This document shows positions 49,884-59,269 of a stretch of DNA of 64,000 bases, piece by piece. The translations under genes and the position numbers were made by a program. A model generated the notes under the pieces. It did not search any database. It saw only the letters and a list, made by a program, of their open reading frames with translations, and was not told the DNA's origin. Position 1 is the stretch's first letter, and each line of letters starts with the position of its first letter. The stretch covers positions 944,001 through 1,008,000 of the forward strand of contig NC_011565.1 in the NCBI RefSeq assembly GCF_000010645.1, read 5' to 3'. The stretch is from Candidatus Azobacteroides pseudotrichonymphae genomovar. CFP2 (GTDB lineage Bacteria > Bacteroidota > Bacteroidia > Bacteroidales > Azobacteroidaceae).

Positions 49884-50064
49884 AATGAATTACCTTTTTT
49901 TTGATAAAAATAATTCATTTCAAATGGAGGTTGACAGGGATTGTGTCAATTTTCTTTACTTTGTTTCAGGTCAAATTGTTTTTTTTAGAATGACTATTCT
50001 AACAATTACCCCTAATACATGAGAAAAATACCAATACAATTACCATCTTTGTTTTTATCTATTT

Positions 50065-50618
50065 CCTTGACAAGAACAATAGGTCCTCGAATATAACAAA
50101 TATCTTTGGTCCAAGCAGAACGTTTGCACAATCAGATGATGCGTTTGAGAAGATGGCATTAAATAAATTGAAACAAGTATATGAGATCTTGACATGTGTG
50201 TATACTAAATCAAGTGAGACATATGAAGAAGCTATGGAGACAGTATAGTTAAGCAATTCAATGAGTGTGATGTTTGGGAAAAAATAACAAATCGAGCCAT
50301 TGAAATTTATGAAGATTGACTTGAGCAGCATATGGAAGTACACGGAACAAGAGACATTAATGTCAGTTAGATATTGGTTTATAACAATAACGATTGAGTG
50401 ATATTGCTGATTCAACGTATACAAGCCTAACATTTACCCTACAGCCTTAATTGACCTTGAAGACAAAATCAAGTTTTTTACTATAAATGAGAAATATGAC
50501 TGTTTCATACGTCAAAAAGACATACCAGTAATTGCAGACGATCTTGCCAAAGTTGATAGTTTGTTAGAGTTAGACACAAAGAAGATAGAAGTCTCTCAAA
50601 CAGGGTTACCGTTTTAAG
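50065..50618 (+). pseudogene. Decayed phage-type protein ending in an SSB-like tail
   Basis: Plus-strand pieces read NIFGPSRTFAQSDDAFEKMA, YTKSSETYEEAMETV and, after at least two frame changes, YPTALIDLEDKIKFFTINEK and KIEVSQTGLPF before the stop at 50616-50618. An acidic region with a Leu-Pro-Phe end is typical of single-stranded DNA-binding proteins. A strong terminator follows at 50642. The protein is unidentified; context suggests phage replication. Confidence 0.4.
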
Positions 50619-50641
50619 TTAAATCATAATAGTAAGAAGGG

Positions 50642-50681
50642 ATAAGAGTAGGTAGTGAAAGCTATCTGCTCTTATTTTTTT
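50642..50681 (+). terminator. Strong intrinsic terminator
   Basis: A 14-bp stem (50642-50655 with 50662-50675, two G-U pairs) and a 6-nt loop (tgaaag) run into seven T. It is the best terminator of the accessory region and lies 23 bp after the SSB-like pseudogene. Confidence 0.88.
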
Positions 50682-50859
50682 ATGTATGTACAATGAGATA
50701 ACGAACTATTATAACTATGAGACTAATATTATTTTTTATAACAATATTTCCATAGATATCAATTAACAGGCATGATATATATGTAAATGTAAACTTTATT
50801 GAACCAGTTTTGAGAATGTTAACAGAGTTTATATTAAAACATATTTAAATATTAAAACT

Positions 50860-50978
50860 ATGAAAGAATTCAGCTTTGACGAATTACTAAAAGAGAATAG
50901 GTACCGAAAGAACACACGCAATGGTTAAGAGATCATGGATGTGAGTATGATGAAGATTATGCTGATATGATGGAATAA
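50860..50978 (+). pseudogene. Small frameshifted gene
   Basis: From the ATG at 50860 the frame reads MKEFSFDELLKENR and then, one base on, VPKEHTQWLRDHGCEYDEDY to a stop at 50976-50978. The two parts make one plausible 40-residue protein. Unrecognised; similar in style to the following phage-like genes. Confidence 0.38.
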
Positions 50979-50999
50979 TGCTACTACGAGTAATCATCA

Positions 51000-51272
51000 T
51001 TGTTAATGCTAGTCATCATCTATCCTTTATTGTATTTATTAAGACAATTAAGTATTATGGAAGAACTAGTAAAAAATATCAACAAGCAATGTATCGGTAT
51101 TACAAATGAGACGGATGATGTATTAAGATCATTATCTCATAATATGTGGATAGCTTATCCAATATTCTCAAGTATATGGAAGCTGAGTATGATATGATAA
51201 GAATAATGCGTACGATGTAGATGTATAAGAGAAAAGAGTAAACCAAATACTAACAATTTAAATTTTAAGACA
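51000..51272 (+). other. Degraded stretch with an uncertain 65-codon frame
   Basis: A frame at 51000-51197 has a hydrophobic start (MLVIIYPLLYLLRQL) and a helical remainder; another frame over the same bases also gives protein-like pieces (SKKYQQAMYRYYK). I cannot decide which was coding. Confidence 0.25.
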
Positions 51273-51424
51273 ATGGCAATTATATCAGAAGAAATGATTA
51301 TGGATTTCGTTGGTGGATATGAAGCATTAGAAGATCTTAGTGAAAACAAAAAATACACAGCAGTAGAAGCATCTATAGACTTCTAGATCCAGATCTAATA
51401 AAGAAAATAGAAGAAGACTGTTAG
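51273..51424 (+). pseudogene. Small gene with a frameshift near its end
   Basis: The ATG at 51273 gives MAIISEEMIMDFVGGYEALE and SENKKYTAVEASIDF, stopping at 51386. One base out, the next frame adds LLDPDLIKKIEEDC to a stop at 51422-51424, which looks like the proper end. Unrecognised, acidic, about 50 residues. Confidence 0.4.
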
Positions 51425-51436
51425 TTTAAGTTAAAC

Positions 51437-51628
51437 TTGAAATTAAGGGTGAGTGTTATGCTTGGTTTGATTTTAAAAATCAAATCAAACCAAATGAAAC
51501 ATGAATTTATAGCTTACAAAGGTGGAATACAATTAGAGAATGATGTAGAAGAAACAGCAATGGTTGTTAGTTGGGCAATAATCAGAGATTTAGTCGAGAA
51601 TGTTAAATACGAAGAGTATGAACGTTAA
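51437..51628 (+). CDS. Small phage-like protein
   Basis: The frame's first part overlaps a better one in another frame (LEIKGECYAWFDFKNQIKPN), so the likely start is the internal ATG at 51494, giving MKHEFIAYKGGIQLENDVEE and a further 24 residues. The overlap of the two frames is typical of packed phage genes. Unrecognised. Confidence 0.38.
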   Translation: MKLRVSVMLGLILKIKSNQMKHEFIAYKGGIQLENDVEETAMVVSWAIIRDLVENVKYEEYER

Positions 51629-51667
51629 TACATCCTTGAATACATTAAAACACAGTACTGTATTAGG

Positions 51668-51880
51668 ATGAAGGAAGCGGGAATGAGATTTGATATTCCT
51701 ATTTATGATTTAGAAGAGCCTAATCCTATGTATGAAGAAATTAGTTCTTTAGTAGAAGACAAAAAATATGGGATAGATTTAGAAGAAATAGACGATAAAG
51801 GTAAGAGACTTATCATTCAATTAAGTAGGTATAAAACAATATTATATGTTGCAGAATATCTTGTAGATAACGTAAGCTAA
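51668..51880 (+). CDS. Small acidic protein, 70 residues
   Basis: The frame reads MKEAGMRFDIPIYDLEEPNP and ends with RYKTILYVAEYLVDNVS. It is acidic and intact, with the next gene beginning 7 bp after its stop. It belongs to the packed plus-strand block and has no recognised family. Confidence 0.48.
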   Translation: MKEAGMRFDIPIYDLEEPNPMYEEISSLVEDKKYGIDLEEIDDKGKRLIIQLSRYKTILYVAEYLVDNVS

Positions 51881-51887
51881 AATAATT

Positions 51888-52049
51888 ATGAAAAAGGTAA
51901 AAGACTATTGGGACGACAGAAGCTATGTATTTAATCGATCCAATTTAGATGACATGTATAAGAATAGAAAAATAGTAAAAGAGCAATATGATGCATATAT
52001 TGTAATATATGCCAGAAGTGTTATGATTAGAATTAAAGAAAAGTGTTAG
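51888..52049 (+). CDS. Small protein, 53 residues
   Basis: An ATG at 51888 opens MKKVKDYWDDRSYVFNRSNL and continues through a helical stretch (KIVKEQYDAYIVIYARS) to a TAG at 52047-52049. It begins 7 bp after the previous stop, so the two are probably one transcript. Unrecognised. Confidence 0.45.
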   Translation: MKKVKDYWDDRSYVFNRSNLDDMYKNRKIVKEQYDAYIVIYARSVMIRIKEKC

Positions 52050-52072
52050 AATAAAACTGAGTAAATAAAATT

Positions 52073-52373
52073 ATGGCAAAACACGAATTTATAAAGCACG
52101 TATACCAGGAATTCCAAACATATAAGGATAAGGATAAGATAGGGATGGAATGTCCTAGTCTCGTTGCTGCTATATGGGAAATATCTTGAGACCAATTGTG
52201 ATAACGAAGAATATAAAAAACGCGATATGATAAACTTTATTAAAGAATATTATATTATTCAAATGACAGATCCAAGTAGCGAGACAATAGTTAATATTCC
52301 TATTGACAACGAAACGACTAAATGCATTGACAATGATTTGGATGCTAAATTGTCGCTAGGGGTGAAAAAATAA
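52073..52373 (+). pseudogene. Small gene with one frameshift
   Basis: The ATG at 52073 gives MAKHEFIKHVYQEFQTYKDK up to about 52165, and the next frame continues GKYLETNCDNEEYKKRDMIN to LSLGVKK at 52373. Together they form about 99 residues. The second part alone is open from 52164. Unrecognised. Confidence 0.42.
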
Positions 52374-52377
52374 ACCT

Positions 52378-52545
52378 ATGATAAAAACAATAGAAGATGA
52401 CTTGTTAGAGGCCAAAGCAATTAAGAAAGCTTTGGCTTTTGCTATGAATGAGTTTGTTGGTTTAGCAACAGAATTGGAATATAACAACAAGAGAATGGGG
52501 AGATATACAGATCAACGGGGGAAGTTGAGTTTAGAGAGAAAATAG
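52378..52545 (+). CDS. Small protein, 55 residues
   Basis: The ATG at 52378 follows the previous stop by 4 bp and reads IEDDLLEAKAIKKALAFAMN, then ELEYNNKRMGRYTDQRG. After that, another frame (TGEVEFREKIEVKCA) looks more natural, so the C-terminus may be shifted. Helical and soluble. Confidence 0.4.
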   Translation: MIKTIEDDLLEAKAIKKALAFAMNEFVGLATELEYNNKRMGRYTDQRGKLSLERK

Positions 52546-52575
52546 AAGTTAAATGTGCGTAAATAAAGAAAAGAT

Positions 52576-52848
52576 ATGTTTTGGTTTTGGGAAAGAATTG
52601 AGAAGTGGCATATAGATTTCTGGTATAAGTTCAGTGAAAAGACAGGACGTGATAAATTCATTGCAATCTATGCTACAATCTATCAAGTATTGAAATTAAT
52701 AATTGTAGTACCACTATGGCTAGTATCAGTAGGATGGTTTATTCAACCAATGCTAAGCGAATCAGGAGGTAACTTTGGATTTGCATTTATAGCAAATGTT
52801 GTACTATACGTGTGGACTAACTGGGTTCTATTTATACCAAATTTATAA
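52576..52848 (+). CDS. Small membrane protein, 90 residues
   Basis: The frame begins MFWFWERIEKWHIDFWYKFS and holds two hydrophobic segments (LKLIIVVPLWLVSVGWFI and FAFIANVVLYVWTNWVLFI). It is Trp-rich and intact. The stop is 3 bp before the next gene. It sits in the packed phage-like block. Unrecognised. Confidence 0.55.
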   Translation: MFWFWERIEKWHIDFWYKFSEKTGRDKFIAIYATIYQVLKLIIVVPLWLVSVGWFIQPMLSESGGNFGFAFIANVVLYVWTNWVLFIPNL

Positions 52849-52851
52849 ATT

Positions 52852-53079
52852 ATGGACTTAGGAGATATACTACTAAGACTAGGACTAGGACTATTCATGA
52901 CAATGTTCTATTACAGAGCAATGATTGTAATATGGGAAACACACTGGCATGACAAATTAAGAGGTCAATATCCAGATAGAAAGAAATTCTCATGGTGGAG
53001 AGGACATTATGTATGGATTTATGAAGACAAGAAGCCATACGTAGATGAATGGGATCAATGGGAACTAGAGAACAAATAG
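52852..53079 (+). CDS. Small membrane-associated protein, 75 residues
   Basis: An N-terminal span (ILLRLGLGLFMTMFYYRAMI) is followed by a Trp/Tyr-rich polar tail (KKFSWWRGHYVWIYEDKKPY). It follows the previous gene by 3 bp, pointing to coupled translation. It is intact and unrecognised. Confidence 0.55.
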   Translation: MDLGDILLRLGLGLFMTMFYYRAMIVIWETHWHDKLRGQYPDRKKFSWWRGHYVWIYEDKKPYVDEWDQWELENK

Positions 53080-53304
53080 TTTTGATTACACATGACATAA
53101 TAGTTGTGTGTAGTTAAAAGCCCGACCTTGCTCGACCACCGCTGGCCAAATCCAAGGGTTATCCTATTAGGAAATTGGAGGAGTCGTATATATGCTTGCT
53201 ATAGAAGAATCTCTTTTGTTTTAATAGTGGTAATAATAATATAATTCTATCAAGGAAAGTGAAAGGAAACGGAATTTAATAAACAATTTTTAAAAAGTAA
53301 AATA

Positions 53305-54071
53305 ATGGAAGCAGCAATAAAAGAAATAAAAGTTATCCAGCTGCTCTTGCAATCAGGTGTTATAAGAGCGAATAAGAATGAGAACCCAAGACTGATGGTT
53401 CTATACGAAGATAGAAAAGCAGGAAAGAGTACCCTCTGTGCTATGATTCCTGGAGATTTGATTATTGATCTTGCGGAGGAGTACAAATACATTGATGCCA
53501 TGAAGGTTCAAATTTCTTCTATAGAAAAGATTATTCAGTTGGGGAAAGAGATATGTAACAGTGAAAAGAATTTCCCTGTAATTTCCCTGTAATTGTTATC
53601 GACAATGTCTCATTACTTTATGAGCTTGTGAAGCCCTATGGGTTTGTCGCTCTATAAGAAGACAGCAAAAGAGAAATACTATCAAGGCCCTGTTGAGGAT
53701 ATACCCTTTGGAGGTGTATGGTATTGGCCTAGGATGGCATTTATGAAGGTACTTGAATGATTTCTAGGCCTTTGTGAAAGCCTTGTATTTGGTTGGACAT
53801 ATGAAAACAGGAGATGGAGAAGATGGTACAGGAGATGCGAGCATGATGACCTTGGACTTGCCAGGTCAGTTGAGGAATGCTGTTCTGGGAGCAGCAGATA
53901 CTGTAGGAAGATTATACAGAAGCCGTAGACAAAATATTTTGGATTTAGATGGAAGGAGGTAATGCTTTAGTAGAGTCAAGAGCTCCTAAACTCAGGGGGA
54001 AACAGATCGTTTTGGGAGAAGCTGATGAAAAAGGTGTGATAAAACACAACTGGAGAGAGGTATTTGAATAG
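53305..54071 (+). pseudogene. Phage AAA_24-type NTPase, several frameshifts
   Basis: The first frame (53305-53592) reads NPRLMVLYEDRKAGKSTLCA (Walker A) and GDLIIDLAEEYKYIDAMKV. Later frames give VIVIDNVSLLYELVKPYG (Walker B), YYQGPVEDIPFGGVWYWPRM, ALYLVGHMKTG and GQLRNAVLGAADTVGRLYRS, and finally LRGKQIVLGEADEKGVIKHN. This is the layout of phage AAA_24 nucleotide-binding ATPases, such as those of crAss-like phages infecting Bacteroidales. At least three frame changes and internal stops make it inactive. The assignment is by motif memory. Confidence 0.6.
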
Positions 54072-54096
54072 GCAGGATTGGTGTCCTGCTTTTTTT
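54072..54096 (+). terminator. Intrinsic terminator after the NTPase relic
   Basis: A 6-bp stem (gcagga, 54072-54077, with 54084-54089) and a 6-nt loop are followed by seven T. It overlaps the end of the NTPase relic's stop codon. Confidence 0.75.
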
Positions 54097-54144
54097 CCTC
54101 TATTTTTGAGGGAATTCCAAATAAAAGAAATTTACAGGATGATC

Positions 54145-54540
54145 ATGTTAAAAAAATTAAAAGGGTATTTCTCATTTAAGGGATGTATCGGAAGAAAGGG
54201 ATATATCAATAAGTTTTATTGGCTTTGGTATTATGATTGCTATCATGAATGATATTATGAATGATAATAACAAGGATAGTATAAACCTTTATTGTCAGTG
54301 GATACACTCTATTGTCTTGGAATACTCTTTCTGTATTTTATCTTTGCACAGGGATCAAAGCGTTGCCATGATCTAGAACGTAGTGCTTGGTGGCAGTTTA
54401 TTCCTCTTTTTCCTCTATGGCTTCTATTTGAAAAAGGGTATGGAGACCAATACAAAAGTAAAGAACGTATTAGCAGAAAAGAATACATTGTAAGTACTCT
54501 ATTTAAATTTCCTCTATTTTTGTTTGGGTTTGTGTATTAA
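54145..54540 (+). pseudogene. DUF805 family membrane protein, frameshifted
   Basis: The ATG at 54145 starts LKKLKGYFSFKGCIGRKGYI, the usual DUF805 beginning, and stops at 54252. Another frame, from about 54292, gives LGILFLYFIFAQGSKRCHDL and SAWWQFIPLFPLWLLFEKGY, as in the intact gene at 45268. About 40 residues between are disturbed. It is a broken paralogue. Confidence 0.68.
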
Positions 54541-54820
54541 CAGAGCCATACCATAATAATTCAGGATTATTATGGATATGTTCATGGAAAACTTCATATG
54601 ATAAATGCTGCGAAGATTACGATGGACTCATAAATGGCTATTAATAATGCTAGAGAATGTCGTACTATCTTTGAGTATGTAAAGAAGTCATATATGCTCC
54701 ATACATATATGGATGGAGAAATAATAATGACATTCTTTAATGATTCTGCAATAGAAAATATTATTAAGCACATTTACATGTTAACAATTGTTAACATAAC
54801 AACATTTGAACCAGACGCGT

Positions 54821-55075
54821 ATGTACAAGGGAATAGAAAATTTTTTAGACAAAATATCCTCATATCAATTCCCAATTTTTGTTTTGATTGGGATAATCGC
54901 TGTCATTATTTATATTCTATTCGAATGGCTTGTTTCACTTCTCGAAATATGCATATTCACCATAGGATTCTTCATTAAGAAAATATTTAAGAAAAGATCA
55001 GGGCATTCTCTCACCAATAGAAACTCTTATGAAAGAGTAAGTAATACAAAATCCAAGAAAGAAGAAAGTTCCTAA
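54821..55075 (+). CDS. Small two-span membrane protein
   Basis: From the ATG at 54821 (a TTG at 54806 is also possible) the frame has IFVLIGIIAVIIYILFEWLV and LLEICIFTIGFFIKKIFKKR, then a basic tail. The overlapping frame 54634-54978 is also open, but lacks such a coherent pattern. I prefer this frame with moderate confidence. No family is recognised. Confidence 0.42.
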   Translation: MYKGIENFLDKISSYQFPIFVLIGIIAVIIYILFEWLVSLLEICIFTIGFFIKKIFKKRSGHSLTNRNSYERVSNTKSKKEESS

Positions 55076-55108
55076 ATTACGCTTTAGAATGCGACAAAAG
55101 AGAGTTAG

Positions 55109-55357
55109 ATGGAATGGTCGATCAAAAGACTCCTCCAGGAGATTGACCAAATCTATAAAAAGATTTATAATAATTATAAGGATTATTGGTTTCAATGCCA
55201 GATCCAAGGTTTAGGCAATCCATATCTAAGTGATGAGAACACAAAACACTACATGGAAACAAACCAGCAATACGTATTACATCCAGAAAAAGGTGTTGGC
55301 TTGATTGACTACGAATACAAATACAGCATTCCACGCTATTTTCGTAAAAGGATCTGA
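55109..55357 (+). CDS. Hypothetical protein, 82 residues
   Basis: The frame reads MEWSIKRLLQEIDQIYKKIY, then QGLGNPYLSDENTKHYMETN and YEYKYSIPRYFRKRI. It is polar, Tyr-rich and has no membrane span. It is 33 bp after the previous frame on the same strand. Opposite-strand frames over the same bases look like chance. Confidence 0.42.
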   Translation: MEWSIKRLLQEIDQIYKKIYNNYKDYWFQCQIQGLGNPYLSDENTKHYMETNQQYVLHPEKGVGLIDYEYKYSIPRYFRKRI

Positions 55358-55629
55358 CCAAAGGACACAATAAAAGTATGAATTTACATAATCATGTGTT
55401 TTGTATAGACAAATAGCCAGTTTTTTTACAAAAACAAATGGAATATCAGCATATTTATCTGAATGAATAGAAAAATACTTGATTGTTTGAATGATAGAAC
55501 AAAAGACAAATATAGTTTTTGAACTACTAAACAAATATCATAACGCTTGGGATGAAGTTTTTATATTGTATTTGCTCAGGATTTTGAATTTGGAATCAAT
55601 ATCGAACCTACAAGCAATAAATCGGCTTT

Positions 55630-55935
55630 TCAGCTTTTTTGTTTCGGATTTTCAGGGAACCAACCTCTCTTTACACGTTTGACTTGTTGAAAAATCTCAA
55701 ATATACTCCAAAACGAAGTAAATGCCAATATACCACACAATGCGGATATAAAAAAATTAGGTGTGATAATAGATGCAATTGCACTTATAATGCTTATTGC
55801 TAAAAATACACGCCAAGGCTTAATCCCCCAATAATATTCAACTTTTATTATTAACGAATGAAGTAGGCCAATAATGATAAATGTAAACAATCCAATGATG
55901 AGTCCATTAAAATTAAGTGGTGCCAAAAATTCCAT
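55630..55935 (-). CDS. DUF4491 family membrane protein
   Basis: The 101-residue protein has FNGLIIGLFTFIIIGLLHSL, KVEYYWGIKPWRVFLAISII, two further hydrophobic segments and the C-terminal RVKRGWFPENPKQ. This is the DUF4491 pattern known from Bacteroides. It is intact, likely chromosomal, and surrounded by decayed accessory DNA. The function of the family is unknown. A 19-bp tandem repeat lies just upstream. Confidence 0.78.
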   Translation of the reverse strand: MEFLAPLNFNGLIIGLFTFIIIGLLHSLIIKVEYYWGIKPWRVFLAISIISAIASIITPNFFISALCGILAFTSFWSIFEIFQQVKRVKRGWFPENPKQKS

Positions 55936-55955
55936 TTGTTATTACTTATATCTGT

Positions 55956-55993
55956 GTTATAATTTCTTTTCTAAGTTATAATTTCTTTTCTAA
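55956..55993. repeat. 19-bp tandem repeat upstream of the DUF4491 gene
   Basis: The unit gttataatttcttttctaa is present twice without interruption, at 55956-55974 and 55975-55993. It starts 21 bp upstream of the DUF4491 start, so it could duplicate a promoter element. Confidence 0.75.
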
Positions 55994-56060
55994 AAAGAAC
56001 TAGATTAATACAACCCAGATCTCCCTGAATAATTAAATCAAATTAAGAAATTGAAAACAT

Positions 56061-56324
56061 TCAAATTATAATAATATTCAGGTTATTCATAACCTGTTTT
56101 CGTATGTATATACATACGAAAATAGGTGTCATATCTCCTGCATCATATTTCACTTGATAAATCTCATAATCTTCGCATTCATCATAATTTTCACTTTTAC
56201 CTGATTTATTATTCCAAAATATTTTGCATATATCATATATAATGATATGATCTTGAAACCTTGTGCATCCTTTCGTTTCAAATGCAACTAATCCAATTAT
56301 TACCAGGATCTCTTTATTTGTCAT
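56061..56324 (-). CDS. Hypothetical protein, 87 residues
   Basis: The frame starts MTNKEILVIIGLVAFETKGC and includes DICKIFWNNKSGKSENYDEC and GDMTPIFVCIYIRKQ. The N-terminus is hydrophobic but short, and four cysteines are present. It may be a small secreted protein. No family is recognised, and the support is only an open ATG frame. Confidence 0.4.
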   Translation of the reverse strand: MTNKEILVIIGLVAFETKGCTRFQDHIIIYDICKIFWNNKSGKSENYDECEDYEIYQVKYDAGDMTPIFVCIYIRKQVMNNLNIIII

Positions 56325-56829
56325 ATTTTCTCATAAACACAATTTGTTATTTTTTAACCAAAGATTCTTAATATTACCGTTCCTAGGGTTCAACCAAAGA
56401 GTACCTTTTCGAGTCTCAAAAAGTTGACATTTTATTACTTTGACTTGCGTAGGATTTTATCAAACATAAACTTTTATTATTGTGTTAAATAGAAGCCTGA
56501 ATCGTTGGTAATCAATTTGTTGACGTTTTGGTGTCTTAATACACAAAATTCAGACAATTTGTAAGGAAAAGTGGTTAGAAGGCGGATTAGCTTGACAAAG
56601 TCAAATTGGAAAATACTGGAGTTTTTGCCAAAAATCTTCTAAAAATCAAGTAGATCATCAATCATTATATATAATTGTTCTTCTATTTTCTTCTATTAGA
56701 TAATTCCAAAATAAACCACATGTATTGGTATCCAAGTATTATAAGCTTGGAAGGAAGTATCACTATACTATCTTAGTAATTATAAAATTAATTACACGAT
56801 ATTTGAATACACGTCTTGCTTTCCTTGCT
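56325..56829. other. Non-coding spacer
   Basis: About 500 bp with no supported gene or clear hairpin. It precedes the degraded coiled-coil copies of locus B. Confidence 0.5.
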
Positions 56830-57110
56830 GATGAGGATTATTAATCTCGCTATCTTCTATTTCATCGATTTTGCCAATATCTACCTTCCAAGCAATCCGT
56901 TTAGATCGTTTATCAGAGTATTTATTTCTTTTATCTCTTTTTAGAGATTGTAAATTAAAGTTTGGCCTTCTTTTGTGATGTCATCTACTTCGTTCTGAAG
57001 TTGTCGAAGGTGGTAGGTAGTGAAATATTGTCCAAATCTTCATATAGATAGGAGATAGAAGTACTGTTTGTGTTAGGCAAGAATAAACTAAAGGCCATAA
57101 TAGATAAGCA
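56830..57110 (-). pseudogene. Coiled-coil family remnant
   Basis: Scattered minus-strand codons match the N-terminal half of the family, but no frame longer than about 25 codons remains. Limits are approximate. Confidence 0.35.
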
Positions 57111-57239
57111 TCCTAGAACCATAATACAAAACATGTCAATCATCGATTGGCGTTTATTACGGATGTGTGTAGCATAAGATTATAGATGATTTGAAAGGGT
57201 AGCTGTTATACTCTTAACAGACTTCAAGCTTATCGTTAT

Positions 57240-57590
57240 AGATCTTCTACTTTGGATTATCTTCTTCAGTCGTAAGAGTAAACCATTCATCAAGCACTTT
57301 ATTATAGTCAGTAGAGTCAACTAAATATCCAACTCATGGAGTTTTTCTTACTGCATATTTCCTGTCGTCAAGTTCATCAGCCCTATGGTCAATATGTCAT
57401 CACTTTTGTCGTAAAAACTACCTATCTTACTATTGATATCCTTTATTTCGTTATTACAGTCAGTTATCTCATATGCTTATCAATCTTCCCAATAGCTTCA
57501 TCTATGTCGTTTATCAATGCATCCGTCTCAGGTATTAACTTCTTCATACCAGATAGTACGGTTTTCCATTCCTCTGTGATTTTATCAACT
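57240..57590 (-). pseudogene. Coiled-coil family remnant
   Basis: The order of similar words on the minus strand (helix with I-x-D-I-D repeats, then a distorted DDRKYAVRKT-like motif) follows the family, with frequent stops. It abuts the more intact copy at 57591. Limits are approximate. Confidence 0.4.
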
Positions 57591-58132
57591 TCATCTTGAT
57601 ATATTATGAATACATGGGAACGATTGTACTTTGCTTACAAAGATTTTTGTTTTGTCCTTGTAATTATTCCAATTTGTATCCCATTCTTCATCAAAAGCGT
57701 TCCATTTTCCAATCGCTTTGTTAAGATCTCCCATATAAACTAGATCTTGCAGTCCTGAGTTTTCATACAGTTGGTAATCAACAACGGCTTTCCTTCTATT
57801 GAAATCATCAATTTTACTTGCAGAATCAAGACCTTTGTCGCGAACAGTCTTTATTCTTTTGGCTATATTTCTTATTTCGTTGTTGCAATCTTTAATCTGG
57901 TAATTTTTAAATTTCAGAAGGACTTTGTCTATATCGTTCGCCAGAGCATTTATTTCCAATAGCAATTTTTTATGATAGGAAAGGATGTATTTTAATTCAT
58001 ATGTGATAATTGTCTACTTCCTCTTTAGTCCTTATAAAGGGTTGTGGCGAAGTCATCATCTGTCTGAGCAAGCGACACTATGGCTTGTGCAAAGGTTATA
58101 ACAGATAAGAGTAAGAGAATTTTATATTTCAT
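57591..58132 (-). pseudogene. Secreted coiled-coil family protein, copy B
   Basis: The ATG at 58130-58132 gives a signal peptide (MKYKILLLLSVITFAQAIVS) and about 15 more codons before a stop. Frames shift near 58020, and from 57965 a 124-codon frame is open: LLEINALANDIDKVLLKFKN, DFNRRKAVVDYQLYENSGLQ, IGKWNAFDEEWDTNWNNYKD. This parallels 30037-30582. The signal peptide and coiled coil are now split. Confidence 0.6.
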
Positions 58133-58180
58133 ATAATGCTTTTATTCTTGCAAACAGATATATAATAAATTTAAGATTTT

Positions 58181-58549
58181 CATGGAACTAAACAACTTCA
58201 AGTTTACGTGGATTCATGTGAATTCATGTTAGGTATTCTTAAGCTCACAACACTAGTTATCCTGTGAATGTCTTTGTTTCGCATGTTCTATTCGATGGGT
58301 GTATGGCATTGCTGATTTGATAGACAGCAGCTATCATTGTGGACTATATGAATGTTAGGATAGAGAATTATGCTTCAGCTTCTCTTGTGGGATCCTTTCA
58401 GCTCTCCATCATAATACCGGAGCAATAGTTGTTTCTGCATTACTGGCTTCACTGAAGCTTTATGGATGGATTTACTGTTGGAATAGACGGTACGCCATTT
58501 GTCAGTGGATGAAAGGAAAGTTCAAACAAAAAAACAAACATCTACTTTG
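58181..58549 (+). pseudogene. Small membrane protein, decayed copy of the 30632 gene
   Basis: The sequence follows 30632-30949 closely (start MELNNFKFTWIHVNS), but small insertions shift the frame and convert Trp codons to stops. The last third still reads GAIVVSALLASLKLYGWIYC. It is a dead copy of the membrane protein in locus B. Confidence 0.65.
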
Positions 58550-58689
58550 AGCCACCACAAAACTATGATTCAAACATGGGACTAATCATCGATTGATGTT
58601 CATTTCCGATATATGCCCATAGTATAGATTATAGGTGATTTGAATAGTTATCTATTTTATTAGGATGTATCCACATTGTCTTCTTGTAG

Positions 58690-58890
58690 GCTATTCCTTT
58701 TATTTAAAATTCGATTCACTTCCTTCTCATATTGTCAATATTCGCTTTGAAAGCTTCATATTTCGTATCGTTATTGTCATATATTCGTTTGGAAAGCTCC
58801 ATATGACTGAGCAATGGTATTGATGTTTTGTTGGAGAAAAGTGTTCCAAAAACTATAATAGAGAAGACTAATAGGATTTTGTATTTCACG
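58690..58890 (-). pseudogene. N-terminal remnant of a coiled-coil family protein
   Basis: From a GTG near 58889 the minus strand reads KYKILLVFSIIVFGTLFSN, the signal peptide missing from the copy A gene at 31091-31790, then degraded pieces of its first helix. The remainder of the gene is deleted. Confidence 0.55.
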
Positions 58891-59074
58891 TTAATATTTT
58901 TATTTATTGCAAGTAAAAGTATAACAAATTAAGATTTTAATTAATTGGACACTCCGAGTTAATAATACTGTTCATTAGGAGTTTCTCCGATATCTTTGGC
59001 TAATGCTTTTGTTTCTTATCAGCCGAGAAGATACCATTGCCTATCCATTGCCGATCTTATTCCTCTCCCGTATC

Positions 59075-59269
59075 CTAATCTTTTTTTAGATAGTTACATT
59101 TCTCTTTGATCTCTTTTAGGGTCTCCGTCATGAAATCGTGAAAATTTCTTGTTTTTTCTTTCCTTTCACGCAAGCTACTGGCAAAAGTTATTCGTATAAG
59201 TACAAGCATACATGAGATTGCACAGAAACAGCCAGCGAAGGTCACAGCAAAAATCTCTAAATGGTTCAT
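59075..59269 (-). CDS. Small single-span membrane protein, copy B
   Basis: The 64-residue protein begins MNHLEIFAVTFAGCFCAISC and ends in RNFHDFMTETLKEIKEKCNY. It is the paralogue of 31809-32021; most changes are conservative (IRITFASS against VRIAFASC). It is 6 residues shorter at the C-terminus. The function is unknown. Confidence 0.63.
   Translation of the reverse strand: MNHLEIFAVTFAGCFCAISCMLVLIRITFASSLRERKEKTRNFHDFMTETLKEIKEKCNYLKKD

Noticed and set aside
50059..50433. Minus-strand frame of 124 codons
   Set aside because: The plus strand of the same bases reads as a decayed gene leading to an SSB-like tail and a strong terminator, so the minus frame is a shadow.
53110..53170. GC-richer stretch considered as a tRNA
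   Set aside because: No cloverleaf can be drawn and no T-loop sequence (GGTTCRA type) is present.
57336..57599. Plus-strand frame of 87 codons
   Set aside because: It lies opposite a coiled-coil family remnant on the minus strand, and its composition is the complement of those codons.
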